Below, piece after piece: positions 42,414 through 53,848 of a stretch of DNA of 64,000 nucleotides. The notes under the pieces were generated by a model. The model made no database searches and had not been told where the DNA came from. It worked only from the letters and a program-made list of their open reading frames with translations. Origin of the DNA: Rhizophagus irregularis. Taxonomy: Eukaryota > Glomeromycota > Glomeromycetes > Glomerales > Glomeraceae. A program made the position numbers and the translations under genes. The stretch spans positions 2,294,001 to 2,358,000 of the forward strand of contig NC_089459.1 in the NCBI RefSeq assembly GCF_026210795.1, read 5' to 3'. Position 1 is the first letter of the stretch; the number at the start of each line of letters is the position of its first letter.

Positions 42414-45400
42414 CTATTCCTTGACTCGAAGTCTAAGTTTCATAGCCCTTTCTTCTGCTTTCTCAGGAGATATTCCAGATGCTACCAGGCGTTTGTATAA
42501 TCCAATTCGCCAATGTCCATAGGGGAGAGTTCGAATTCCATCAAGTAAGATCCAGCGCTTGTTATCATATGGATTCAGCCCTATCTTATTTACCCTCTCC
42601 AGATATATTTGATGATCATAACTTCGGAGGCCATACATATCATGCCGGGTTAGTTTCTTGTTCCTAAGCCATTCTAGAAACTTATCATGTTGAAGTTCTC
42701 TCTTAACCACGCATTTCTTAACACCCTTTGCCTTCTGGATGTCATGCTTCTTTTTAGGGTCTTCTGAATCGGGATCATTGGGAGTTTTAGGATCATGACC
42801 TGCTGGAAGAACTGAATACATTTTTGGCTTTAAGCATACTGATTCGTCTATTGGATCCCCTTTTGTCTCATCCTTCATTAGAAACAAGTCTCCTGAATAG
42901 TTAAGATCGAAAATATCTGGTCTTTCTGCTCGATCTTTATATATGTCTTCAGTTTCTATCCACATTATGAGCGAGTCTGTATCTGTATAAAGTAGACGGG
43001 CCTTATCTCCATAGCGAGGCTTTATGTAACTGTACCAAAAGTTGAACATCATAGCCTTGCTAATGTCGAGAATTGCCTGCCCTACATAGATTGGTTTGTT
43101 TAGAGTTACTGTATTTTTTAACATATAGACTGCTGTAATTCCCCTTCGAATGCTTTAAAGCCTACATACAATGGTGAACTTGCTAGGCGCCTGATTTTTT
43201 TATCCTCTTCTGTTCGGAGTAATTCTACTCTCATATGTTTACGAACATTTTCCATTTGTTTGCCAAAGACTGCATTGTTCTTTAGCTTATAGTACATGAC
43301 CCCAAACTCGTCCCCATTAGCTTTAGCAATTTTACGCTTGCGAATGTTTTCCTCAATATATTCTTTCATCCAGGGGGATTACTTAAACTTGAGTGCGCCG
43401 TGGATCTTTGTGACCTTTAGCCCTTGTCTCATATATAGCTGAAATGCACGATAATGGACCACGTAGTTCTTTTTGGAATAAAGGGGTTGGACGAGCTTTT
43501 CTCCTGTTACATATTTGCCACCTCCTACTTCCTTGTCTTGTACTAATTTTGCGTTGTATGGACTTAACCAGTTTTCAGGTACTATTTGCTTTTCTGGCGC
43601 TAATGGATAATCTGTAAAGTAATCGTGCAAGTATACTGGAATTTCTAGATCAACTTCAAGTGTATAACCTATATCTGCATCAGGTGCGATGCTTTGGATA
43701 TCTGGTATTTCCTTCGGGTTCACCTTACCCAAGATTTCTGTAGGCATTAAGGTTGCTTGTCTAAACCTCTTCAAAATCCTACAATTAGTTTCGTCAAAAT
43801 TTTACTATAGATTTATTATAGTTTTGGCAGAGTTTTGGCAATTTCGGCATTTATAATAAGTTTTGGCAGTTTCGCTTTTCTCCAAAGTTTCGCCAGTTTT
43901 TTAATATAACTTTAATATAGTTTCAGCAGAATTTCGCTTTTCGGCGAAACGCCATCTCGCCTAAACCCCTAGGTTTCGGCAAGCAACCTTAGTAGGCATG
44001 TATTGGGTCATCGCGCCTGAGTATAAGGCATTCATATCCTCATACATGATCCAGGAATTCGGCTTGCTGGACTCATAGTCTAGACATTGTGGATTATTTG
44101 CTTTGGCATATCGATGACTTGACATTATCATACCTCCACGAATGCCTTTTTTTACCGTTAGATATTCATCCATATTTGTCATGAGTTTGAGTTCTGCCCC
44201 ACTACTTTTGTAAAGAGAATCATTAAACATTTCAGGTGCTAAGACGTAGTGGGAAGGGTCTAAGCCATCAACTTGCAGACACATGATGGTATAGTTCATA
44301 AATACATCAGCTAGTAAGAGTACATCTGTCTCAAGATATAAGTCATAATATTCTCCAAAATTCTTCATCTCAAATTCCTGCCATACCTTTTGAGCATGTT
44401 CATAATCCTCTTTACTAATATTTTTCTGGCTAAGAAGCGAATAGAAACCCTTTCTAGGTGGGAGGCTTATTCTGTCGAATTTTTCCCATGCATTTGTCCA
44501 GTCATATGGGAAAACGCCCTTTCGAAAAAAAAGCTTAATCTTATCTATTGAGTAGCCTTTCTCTGTGAAATGCTTAACACTTAGGGGAACTTTTCTGGGT
44601 TTTCTCCTAGACATGCTACTAAGTTATCTAAACCCATTGCCATATGCTGAAAACTATCTAGAAATCGGAGTTGACCTACATCCATGGCCTTATACTTTCC
44701 AATATTTTCTGGAATGCAATTTAGCTTATCAGCTGTGAACTTGCTCACAACTTTCATAAGCGGATGGGAATCATACCCACAGAAATTATGGCAGATGAGA
44801 GGCACTTTCGTCTCAAAAGATCCTATCTGCAACTTTTTATTGCAGACATCATGAGCTGGACCTCAGAACTTACCACTTATATGGTCGTGGTCTTTTACTT
44901 TTCGATTGATCCCACTTAAAGCTTTGCTATATTCTTTCTGTGCCTCTTTCTTTTTAGGATGTTCTTTTTCCATACATGTTTCCCATTCTTTGATTTCTAA
45001 TAAATTATGCTTTGCTTCTTTGAGCTTTTGTACCACCTCTGGTGCTGGTTTTAAAAAAGGTCCCTTGCAAATCCAGCATTCTGTCGCTTCATTGTACGTT
45101 TTCAGATCTCCTGGTGCCATTATCATTTCAGCCGGCGCGGATAAGTCCTCCTGTATGTTTACCTGCTCCTCCTCAATTTTTGTAACGAATCTTTCAAGTG
45201 CATCTGGACCTCTGTATAGATCATGACTCATAATCTCATAGTTAAGTGAACTATCCATACGAACAACTACATAACAATAGCCACACGGCTTGTGCATCTG
45301 TAATCTTTCGGTATGGGTTAACTTCGCCTTCTCTTCGGAGGCTAACTTTTCGGTTAACATTTCTAGATCCCAGAAAATATGATATGGATTTGGTTGCATG

Positions 45401-46062
45401 CATTTATGATTATAGAAAGCTTTGACACTCCTATTCTTCACCGGCATTTGCGGGCGCTGAGGGGCATTATTTAGACCCTTGCATTTTGGCAAATGTTTAT
45501 TGTATCTTATCTCTGAAGAGTATACATAAAGATAATAACGGCAGAGGTATTTTCGCCCTTTATGTTTGCTATGATTGTATACTAGCTTATGTAAATCTTT
45601 GATAATACAGTAATGGCTTCTATCATCTTCTGTAATTACTAGAAGATTTATTTGCTTGTATTCATCTCCTCTTCTTTCTGTAACATAGCGAAAATTAAGA
45701 CATTTGTTTTAGTTGTGCCATTTATAGACACATAGACTGATTTCAGGATTATTTTCTTCGAACTTCTTATAAACTGGTATTGAGATCGGCACTGGAATTG
45801 GGATGTCTTCCATATTAAGTTCCCCCACGAAAGCTCCATATAGCCGATGCGGATTTCTCTCTGAATGAACTTTTACAGGATGCAAAGCTCCTAGAATACT
45901 CCACCCGAAACACCAGTCATCATTATTTTGAATATTAATAATTCCATTATTACGTTTTGGCAAAGTTTCTGGCAAAGGTATATAGGCAGTAGAACCAATC
46001 GGATTGAAATCAGATATCTCTATACTAAATTCTTCTATATATTCTGGATAAGCATCAGACAT
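42414..46062 (-). pseudogene. Protein-primed family B DNA polymerase of the Polinton (fossil)
   Basis: Starts MSDAYPEYIEEF just inside the right TIR and is read inwards, as usual for Polintons. Recognisable motifs in order: an N-terminal WCFGWSILGALHP block, Exo I-like FWDLEML, KDHDHISGKF, Exo II HNFCGYDSHPLMK, Exo III YLETDVLLLADVF, Pol A EDMNALYSGAM, and Pol C LYTDTDSLIMW near 42,970. Size is about 1,200 codons, normal for Polinton pPolB. It would copy the element using a protein primer at the TIR ends. The copy looks broken several times. Confidence 0.88.
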
Positions 46063-46277
46063 TTGATATCATTAGTTAGCTCTAACCGTCACACTATTAC
46101 TTGCTTATATAATTTTTTCTTTAATTATTTATTTCCTATATACCTATCACTTTTGATCATAGAAACCCTACCGAAGATAAGCATTTACAAGCTTTCTGAA
46201 GCAGTTCTAGCTATTGCAAAACTGAAGCATTAACTAATTATTAATTAATCTTTTCGAATCTAGTAATAAAAAGTAGG

Positions 46278-46658
46278 ATGATCGGTGAATATTCTTGCCC
46301 ATTTCTCTGCAATACCGGAAAGGCTTGTGGAAATCCTAGTACTAGGCCTGAAGGATGTCGCTTCCATTGGAAGGCTAAAAAACGTATACCTTGTTCCGAT
46401 TGTGGTAAACCTACTGCTTCAGCTTGTGGACGATGCCCATTACATATCAGAGGGTACTATGTTACCCAACACTATAATAGACTTCGATCAGAGTTACAAG
46501 AAAGACTTCGATCAGAGATACGAGAAAGAACTTTTGAGGAATTAATGGTTACTCATAGAGATGCGCTTGCAAAGCTTAATATTACTCTCTGCAGGGAATG
46601 CTTCCATCCGATAAAATTAGAAGAAGGAGAATATTGTGATAGTTGCCGGCCAGAATAA
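46278..46658 (+). CDS. TIR-borne small Cys-rich protein (right copy)
   Basis: Second copy of the protein at 3386-3766, in mirrored orientation and reading away from the polymerase gene. 126 residues, starting MIGEYSCPFLCNTGKACGNP, with the same paired cysteines and the same ending. Only residue 15 is seen to differ. Both copies are open over their full length, although the adjoining non-coding TIR contains small differences. That is compatible with selection on the protein, or with recent origin of the TIR pair. Confidence 0.7.
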   Translation: MIGEYSCPFLCNTGKACGNPSTRPEGCRFHWKAKKRIPCSDCGKPTASACGRCPLHIRGYYVTQHYNRLRSELQERLRSEIRERTFEELMVTHRDALAKLNITLCRECFHPIKLEEGEYCDSCRPE

Positions 46659-46933
46659 ATTAAAAGACCATTTCGGCTAGCTTTATACCTTAATTTTAGC
46701 CAGAATTTAGCTGGGCATTTCATTAGACTTGCTTTTTAGTTAGAGCATATTTTTTCGTTAAAGTTTTATGCTAATTGATAAGCTAGCCTATGCTGAACCC
46801 GTTCTTGACTAAGAAAAAGTTTGGACAATTTCGCGGATTTTTCTGAATTTTTACAGGGTGACGTTTCGTTAGATTTATATGACTTGATATGCTATTTTAT
46901 AAGCTAATCTGCATAGAGACAGTTTCTGATATA

Positions 46934-49573
46934 CCGTTGGCCACTGCATAAAGTACCCCCCAAAAATAATACCCCCCGTGATTAAGACCCGGGTATTATT
47001 CACCACCCTTTGTGATCTGTCCATGTATAGTACCCGGGTACTTTTCAAAGTCAAATGTTGTTAAAATTGATTAAGACCCGTACTATATCAATTATATCAA
47101 TGATTTGTAAAATAAGGAAAGTTGTAATGTTTGCTTTAATACTATAAGGAGTTAAAATGCTCTCGTGATACACCTTAGTTTAGTTAACGTTAGTTACACG
47201 ATCCCTTAAAAATAGCTACTCATGTTCTGTACGGTAACATCAGATCTCTTTATATAAATGCAAAAATCGTATTTTGTAATTTTTTTATCTTTATTTCAAA
47301 AATAATTTTTTGTTACAACTTTATACACGGGTATATTGAAATACAAGTACTTCTAAAGTTTATTTGTTTTATCTGATATTTCCTTCAACTAGTCCCAAAT
47401 GTTTACATAATTTCCCTCTTCATTATCATAATATCCACTTTCTGAATTATTTTCACTTTCCTCACCACTTTCCTCACCACTTTCTTCACCGCTTTTTTCA
47501 CCACTTTCTTTACCACTTTCTTCACCACTTTCCTCACCACTTTCTTCACCGCTTTTTTCACCACTTTCTTTACCACTTTCTTCACCACTTTCTTCACTAC
47601 TTTCTCCACCACTTTCTCCACCACTTTCTTCATCACTTTCATCATTTTCTCCCTCTTCTTCGTCAATATTGATTACTTGTGCACCTTTTTTACCTGATAC
47701 TCTCTCAAAATCAAAAATATATTTGTCTTCAGAACCATCTACCTCCGTGGAGATTCCACAGCACTTGAAGGACCGTTGTATCATTATAGGATCAATATTA
47801 TCCCATGCTTCTTTAACCCAGGATGCTACTAATGAGTATGATGGACGTTTAATCTTGCCTGAAGGTGTGTATTCTTTTATAGCCTCGTCCATCCATTTGT
47901 TATAAACATGACGAACCTATAAAAATAAAATAAAGAAAATTTATTAATATTCGCAGATAATATTTATTTTAAATTCATAATATCTAACAACCTTTGCTTT
48001 AAATGCTTTATTCAAGGACACATCTAATGGTTGTAAACGTGAGGTTAAACCACCCGGAATTACAGCCATATCTGTATTTTTTCTTTAAAATGACGTTTTA
48101 CAGGATCTGTCCTATGAGCAGTAAATGAATCAAGAACGAGAAGTGAACGTGGATTTGAACCCTAAATTAGCCCTTCGTCGCCACACATTTTCCACCCACC
48201 AAATCATTTCTTTCTCATCCATCCAGCCAGTTGGATTTGCATGAACATATATACCATCTGGAAACTGCTCTCGTGGTACTTTAACTAACTTAAAAATGAT
48301 TAGTGGAGGAAGGCTTAGTGCCATCTGCAAGGCAAGAGCGGGGTTACTGTAAAATGGGTACGTTCATGGCCTGTTGTAAGGATTGAGACTGTTCGTTTTC
48401 CACGTTCTTCAATGGTTGTTTGACTTGGCAAATTGAATGCCATAGGGGTTTCATCCATGTTGCCAATCAAATTTAAAGGATAGTTATGCTTTCAGTTCGT
48501 AGATAAAGAAGGTATGATAAAAAATTTTGTTGTTGTTCGTTATATTCCTCAGGTAATCTTTGTGCAACTGTAGTGCGTCGGCGGTTTACCGACGAATGAC
48601 GGGACATAAATCCATCCACCCACTTATGTGAAAATTGACATTTATGAATATCAGGATACTGGGAACGGTATTCTTGTTTATGGAGCCAAACTTCGAGCTT
48701 TTGCACCAATCATATATCTGGTTACAGTTTTTAATTGTCTTCTTAGGTCACGAACCCACTCCAAAAGTTCCTCTTCAAGTTGTGGATATTTTGGTCGTGC
48801 ACCAATATTAAGTTTTTGAACATATGGAGCCGCGCACATCAAGTTAGTTTTTTTATTTTTCCAGTCGCGAATCCTTGCTTTTGGTTCAATTCCATACTTA
48901 TTTGCAGTTGCCCGAATACTACGTCCATTTTCATGATAGAACACAACCATCAACTTTTCGCGAGCATTCCATTGTCGACGCTTTTTTTGTGTATTTATTG
49001 CTCGTCGTGCACCAAAATTTCCCTTCGGCATTTTTAGGATACTATATAAGAGGCACTAAAAGTAAATAATATTTCAAAAATTTCGCGTTTTTTTTCAAGG
49101 TTCGAAGTAGGTAAATAGGGGGTAATAGGATCTGCTTTATCAAGGAGGGTATCATGAACATCACGGATGATAACTCAAAAAAGAAGTATTGACATCTACT
49201 CTGGAAAATTTTCTCGTTTCTTATAGCCAATTTCTAAATTTTTGATTTTGACGAAATGCCATATTTGTTTCAAAAAAATTTTATTTTTATATTTTTTAGA
49301 AATAAATATATGTTCAGAACAACGAAATAGATGAAATAAATTTTATTAATCGTTTGATTTGATTGATTTATTTATATTACAAAATTTGTGATCACAATAC
49401 CGCAGTATAACGTAAGCGGCCCGTTATATAATAACCCTTATATAATATCCCCCTTATATAATATCCCCCTACAAATAGTACCCGGTTCCTCACAAAGTAC
49501 CCATGGGTACTAATCAATTTAAAAAACCGAGTTCTTGATTAAGACCCGGGGTACTTTATGCAGTGGCCAACGG
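46934..49573 (-). mobile_element. pogo/Tigger-type DNA transposon
   Basis: 2,640 bp with TIRs CCGTTGGCCACTGCATAAAG (continuing to AGTACCCC) and a TA duplication (46932-46933, 49574-49575). The uninterrupted site is visible in the left Polinton TIR (GATATACTATTTTT reversed near 3,105-3,120), which proves the insertion and its boundaries. It holds a decayed CENP-B/pogo transposase on the minus strand. Confidence 0.93.
47389..49031 (-). pseudogene. pogo-type transposase (decayed)
   Basis: Parts in order: basic N-terminus and HTH (RQWNAREKLMVVFYHENGRS, near 48,950); CENP-B-type second HTH (CQFSHKWVDGFMSRHSSVNR, near 48,600); DDE_1 domain with NMDETPMAF near 48,460 (first Asp), PDGIYVHANPTGWMDE near 48,250 and LLVLDSFTAHRTDPVK near 48,140; IPGGLTSRLQPLDVSLNKAF near 48,050; a roughly 70-base GT-AG-like intron near 47,920-47,990; and a C-terminus with repeated Glu-Glu-Ser-Gly blocks (47,450-47,640). 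Frame changes near 48,690 and 48,490, a break near 48,300-48,350, one near 48,135 and a stop or frame change near 48,070 make it a pseudogene. Confidence 0.85.
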
Positions 49574-50348
49574 TACTATTTTTCATTAGACTTATATTAC
49601 AGAACGGTATATTCTGGAGGAAATTAGGACAGTTAGACTTATTTTTTGTTAAATTATTATACTATTTAATGAGCTAGCTTATACTGAACCCGTTCTTGAC
49701 TAAAGAAAAGTTAGGACAATTCCGCGAATTTTGCAGGGGTGGCATTTCGTTAGACTTTTATATAAAATATGCTATTTAGTAAGCTAGCCTGCATTGAACC
49801 CATTCTTAATTAAGGAAAAGTTGGGACAAAAATCCCGTTGGATTTATTTAACAAATATGCTATTTAATGAGCTAGCTTGTACAGAAGGCATTCTTGTATA
49901 TAGAAAAGTTCGTTAGATTTAAAAAGTCACATGATTTTTTTTTCGTTAGACTTATTTATGGGGTAATAAGGACCATTAGACTTAAATTCGTTAGACTTAA
50001 GTAGTTAATATGTTATTTTAAAGAGCTAACACGCGCAGAATCAATTCCTGATATAATATTTTTCGTTAGATTTAATAAATATAACTGAAAAGTTAATATA
50101 GAAATTAAGATTCTAGAGCCGTTAGAAGCTTTTCTAATATATTAATAAAAATCAATATGTATTCTGAAGTTGGAGAACCTACACAGAATTAAGAAATATA
50201 ATATAAAAATTAAGATTCTAGAACTGATAGAAGCTCTTCTAATATAATAAGAAAAATCGATATTGTTTTTAACGTTCTGTGACCCGTACACACAATGTTT
50301 CAGTGGGGCCAGACCTTCGGTCCTTAAACCCCCACTTTCACATTGTGT

Positions 50349-51350
50349 GCTTCTTTTCAATTTGTGCTTAAGCAAGCGCGCTCTATAGTTAAGGACATGG
50401 CTGCTCTTCTTGGTCCAAAAAAATTATTAGTGCAACATGTGGCCTACCTGTACAATGCTGTTCTCCTCCCACAGTTGGAATTTCGCCTACAAACCACTCT
50501 TTTTTCAGAAAAAACGATTGAATCGATTATTAAACCTATATTCTCGGTTTTACAGAAAAAAGCTGGACTTGCTGCTACTACGCCATTGGCTTTATTATTT
50601 CTTAAACTTCCGTTTTCAATTCAAAATGCCTTTTATTGGTTCCTTTCCTTCCACATTGCATCTTGGCAAAAAATATTTACACATCCTGATTTCAGGAACT
50701 TTGCTCTTTATGCTATCTCTTATCTTCAAGGATATTTGGGCGCTGAAAGCTACCCAACTACCATTAGTCTGGAACCATAGTCTCAAGTAGTCTCTCTTCG
50801 AACACATACCTTGTTTAATTCAATTTTATTTTCTTCGTGATTGAATATCACATGGTCCCTCTCCTTCCAACCTCCGAGACGGGATTTACAACAAGCGTTG
50901 CTGCTTCGATCTGTTTTACCACATTCGATTTTTCAGACCGCTTGGAAACTTTGGAAAAATTTGAACATTTTTGTGCTTGCTCAATTGGCTTCTCCTTGTG
51001 GACGTTATCTTATGAATTGGTTTGATCTTCGTTACCTTGGTATCGTTGGTCGTAAAGGACGAATTCCTACTTGGTTTAATTTTATTAAAAATAATTTTCT
51101 TTCTTCTTCTTCTTCTTCTCTGTTTTTGCCTTTGTATTTTATTAATTCTTCTTTTACTTTAGCTTCACCTTGTTTATTAGATCATACATTTAAAGATTAT
51201 CATTTTTATCCTTAATGGGCTATTAATTTTAATTCTGCTACCCAAACTTTATCTGTTGGCTGTGTCTGCATCACCTATAAGAAACAAAACTCTGCTATCA
51301 TATCTCATTGGCTTCCTGTATCTACTTCAGCCGATGAACGATCCTATAAT
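50349..51350 (+). pseudogene. LINE: region after reverse transcriptase (thumb and connector)
   Basis: The frame resumes with FQFVLKQARSIVKDMAALLG and LVQHVAYLYNAVLLPQLEFR, the helical thumb-like segment typical after the FMDD block of LINE polymerases. It continues with several frame changes (near 50,780, 50,835 and 51,213) to VGCVCITYKKQNSAIISHWL. A TCTTCTTCTTCTTCT microsatellite at 51,103-51,120 encodes a serine run. Dead copy. Confidence 0.8.
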
Positions 51351-51887
51351 CACAGGTCGAAAAGTGAAAAATCAGGCACCAATCGGTCACCAATCAGGTA
51401 GCTGATTGGTGACTGATTGGTGACTGATTGGTACCTGATTGACATTTTCGCCAAATACCGTCACCAATCAGGCAGTTTGCTAACTTTTGATCCAGTGATC
51501 AGAAAAAGATGAAATATAGCTCATTGGAATCGTCTCAACAAGACGAATCTAATTGTAGTAAAATCGCATCTCTAGGATTGATAGTTAATAAAAAATTAAA
51601 TAAAATATAAATGATACATTTTCATTTTTATATTTTACTTAATTTCTCATCAAGTATTAATCCTAGAAATGCGATTTTACTACCATTAGATTTGTCTTGT
51701 TGAGACGATTCCAATGAGCTATATTTCATCTTTTTCTGATCACTGGATCAAAAGTTAGCAAACTGCCTGATTGGTGACGGTATTTGGCGAAAATGCCAAT
51801 CAGGCACCAATCGGTCACCAATCAGGTACCTGATTGGTGACCGATTGGTAACTGATTGATGCCTGATTTTTCACTTTTCGACCTGTG
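51351..51887. mobile_element. Foldback MITE, CACTA-like ends
   Basis: 537 bp, almost entirely two inverted arms of about 250 bp around an AT-rich centre. The ends are CACAGGTCGAAAAGTGAAAA and its complement, with target duplication AAT (51348-51350, 51888-51890). Inner parts repeat CACCAATCAGGTACCTGATT-like palindromes. The CACxGGTCGAAA start and 3-bp duplication match the element at 4,488-8,145, so the two probably use the same transposase. Confidence 0.88.
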
Positions 51888-53579
51888 AATCCTTGTCCTG
51901 GTTGTTCTTTTAATTTACCTGCTTTATCCATGAAATCTGCAATTAAACAGCGCTGTAATAGTGAAAAATGTTTTTTCAATGTTGCCTTATCTAAAACTGC
52001 GGGATATCCTACCAGAAATGCTAAAGTGTTTGCGGCTTATCTTCCTATAACTCTATCTACCTCATGGAGTTATGCTTCTTCTCTGGCTCTTATGCATTTG
52101 ACAAATTTATCCTTCCCTGATCCTCCGGACACTTCCTCTCCTTCTACATCAAGAATTAATGACGATGATGTTTTACCTCTTTCTGTGCATATTATGTATA
52201 CCGATGGTTCATTCTTGTCTGTTAAGGACTCCTCTTCTCCTTCTATGACTTCTGCTTGGCTTGCTCTTGATGATGACGAATTTATTCTTGAATCTTCATC
52301 TTTATGTCTCCCTTCATGTTTCTCTTCCGCTTTGCGTTTTGAGATCTATGCTGTTGTATTAGAACTAAACGCTCTTTCCCATAACTCTTCAATTTCCATT
52401 TATACTGATTGTAGTTAACTTATCTCGTTATGGAAACATTTTGTTAATGCTCCTTTTTCACCGAAGTTGCTTCGTGAACCCAATCATCTTCTTTGGCTTT
52501 CTATTCGGCACCTTATCATGGAACGTAATCTCAATGTTGATTTGATTAAAAACCCTGCTCATGGCGATGACATTTATAATATACAAGCGGATTCTTTGGC
52601 TAAAAATGCTCATTCATCTTTATAACCTACTTTCTCACCTTTGGCCTTTTGTCACGCTCCATGTCTATTGGCTTTTAATTCTTTGCTTATTGACATGAAT
52701 ATCCGTCATTTCATACGCTCTATAGCAGATGTTCGTGCTCTTTTATCATTCTGTTCTATGGCGCGTTTTACTGCACTTGGTTCTCCTACACTTTTTGACT
52801 GGGCTGGTATACATTTTTGCCTTTCGCAGATTAAAGGTTTCGCTTCGCATAAGAATGGTCATCCTAAATTTTGGATCTTTCGTATCAAACTTCTCTTGGA
52901 TATGTTGCCTACCTTGACTACTCTACAACAACGTATGCCTCACTTGTACTTTTTGGACTGGTTGTGTCCGCAGTGTAACTCTGCTTCTGAAGATTTGAAT
53001 CATCTTTGGACTTGTCCCTACATTTTACCTGATCTTAATTCATGCTCAACGCATTGTTCCGAAGTCATTAAATTTAGAGACCTCTGTCTATCTTCGTTCT
53101 TGTCCTTGAAATCCTTGGATATTTCCTTTCAAACTGAATTTTTTTCTTTAGATTGTTGGGATTACGATACCCCTTCTCCGTCCTGTCTTTGGCTTACTAG
53201 AGGATTATTGCCTGCGCATTTAACGGCATTTCTAAAACAATATTTTTCCCTTTCTGTTATATATAAAAATATATCTCCTCTTCTTAATGACTTCCAAGTC
53301 AAACTGTATGGTGAAATTTGGTTATGTCAGAATGTTCTTTTCCATGCTTGGGAAGAGTCTCAGGGTATCTCGGCTGCTTCCAAATTACGTGACCCATCTT
53401 TAAATTCTTCATCTATTATTTCTTCTTTACAAATTCACAATTCTCTTCTGGCGACAGTTTCTCAGGATTCCTGGATTTCTTGGATATCCTCTTCTATAAT
53501 TCGGGATGGATCATGGATCTCGCACTTGGATTTTCTGCGCCGCTTAATAGTTCAACCTCTTAGGATTTCTTTCTGGTAA
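51888..53579 (+). pseudogene. LINE RNase H domain and C-terminal zinc knuckle
   Basis: RNase H residues visible: YTDGSF (first Asp, near 52,200), FEIYAVVLELNAL (Glu, near 52,340), IYTDCS (second Asp, near 52,400) and NIQADSLAKNA (last Asp, near 52,580). A TAA at 52,416-52,418 right after the second Asp and a stop at 52,624 interrupt the frame. The region 52,641-53,579 has the knuckle CPQCNSASEDLNHLWTCP (C-x2-C-x8-H-x3-C) near 52,970 and a helical tail. RNase H plus C-terminal knuckle is the usual end of such LINEs. Confidence 0.82.
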
Positions 53580-53816
53580 CGGACTGGATTTTTGGATGTT
53601 GGATAGTTGACTCACACTGGCCTTCGGGTAAAGTTGGGGTATGCGATTCTGTAATAGTTTAGTTTTTCTTTGCTTCAATTTATTTTAGTTTAGATTTCTT
53701 TACTTGTATGAGTCGTGAAGCTACTCTTTTTATTTTTTAGTTTATTTTCTTATTATTTTTGTAATATTGTTCGATTATACTTTCGATGTTTAAATATAAA
53801 ATAAAAAATAAAGTCA
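53580..53816 (+). other. LINE 3' UTR and tail
   Basis: Non-coding T-rich sequence following the last stop, ending in an A-rich simple tail (AATATAAAATAAAAAATAAA). Defines the 3' end of the LINE. The 5' end and target duplication are outside the window. Confidence 0.7.
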
Positions 53817-53848
53817 TAAGACTGTTTGCACAGGAAAAGGATAATACT

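Larger units (their letters stand above)
2338..50348 (-). mobile_element. Polinton/Maverick-like giant element, 48 kb, with TIRs and nested insertions
   Basis: The ends are inverted copies of about 1.6 kb (2,338-3,965 and 46,080-50,348, the right one lengthened by a 2.6-kb insertion). The LINE target GCTTC is present on both sides (2333-2337 and 50349-50353). A 6-bp duplication TGCTTC is possible with a one-base offset. Core parts recognised are protein-primed DNA polymerase B next to the right TIR, a Polinton-type RVE integrase, an A32-like packaging ATPase and several accessory genes. I did not recognise capsid proteins or the adenovirus-type protease. Subtracting nested transposons leaves about 30 kb, above the usual 15-25 kb, and the excess is cargo in the middle. 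Near-identical TIRs suggest a fairly recent insertion, unless they are homogenised. Several genes look broken, so the copy is treated as a fossil. Confidence 0.85.
46080..50348 (-). repeat. Right terminal inverted repeat of the Polinton (contains a pogo element)
   Basis: Inverted copy of 2,338-3,965, starting CTCTAACCGTCACACTATTA and ending CCCACTTTCACATTGTGT. A pogo/Tigger element occupies 46,934-49,573. Without it the TIR is about 1.63 kb, as on the left. The right tip (50,289-50,349) folds into a hairpin in which AGTGGGG pairs with CCCCACT in addition to the outer CACACAATGT/ACATTGTGTG stem. Confidence 0.92.
50349..53816 (+). mobile_element. LINE retrotransposon, 3' portion
   Basis: Continues the LINE of 1-2,337 from the same codon after the Polinton. 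It contains the C-terminal region after the reverse transcriptase, an RNase H domain, a C-terminal zinc knuckle and a 3' UTR ending in an AAATATAAAATAAAAAATAA tail near 53,816. A 537-bp foldback MITE (51,351-51,887) interrupts it. Confidence 0.9.

Noticed and set aside
47364-47672. His/Phe-rich and Lys/Val-rich frames over 47.4-47.7 kb
   Set aside because: Other-frame readings of the Glu-Glu-Ser-Gly repeat in the pogo transposase.
2338-50348. Inverted ends as an assembly palindrome
   Set aside because: The intervening 45 kb is non-palindromic, the ends carry a target duplication, the LINE frame resumes exactly, and only one TIR carries the pogo insertion.
2338-50348. Starship-type element
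   Set aside because: No DUF3435 tyrosine recombinase is visible at the edge; a Polinton integrase and protein-primed polymerase are present, with long TIRs.
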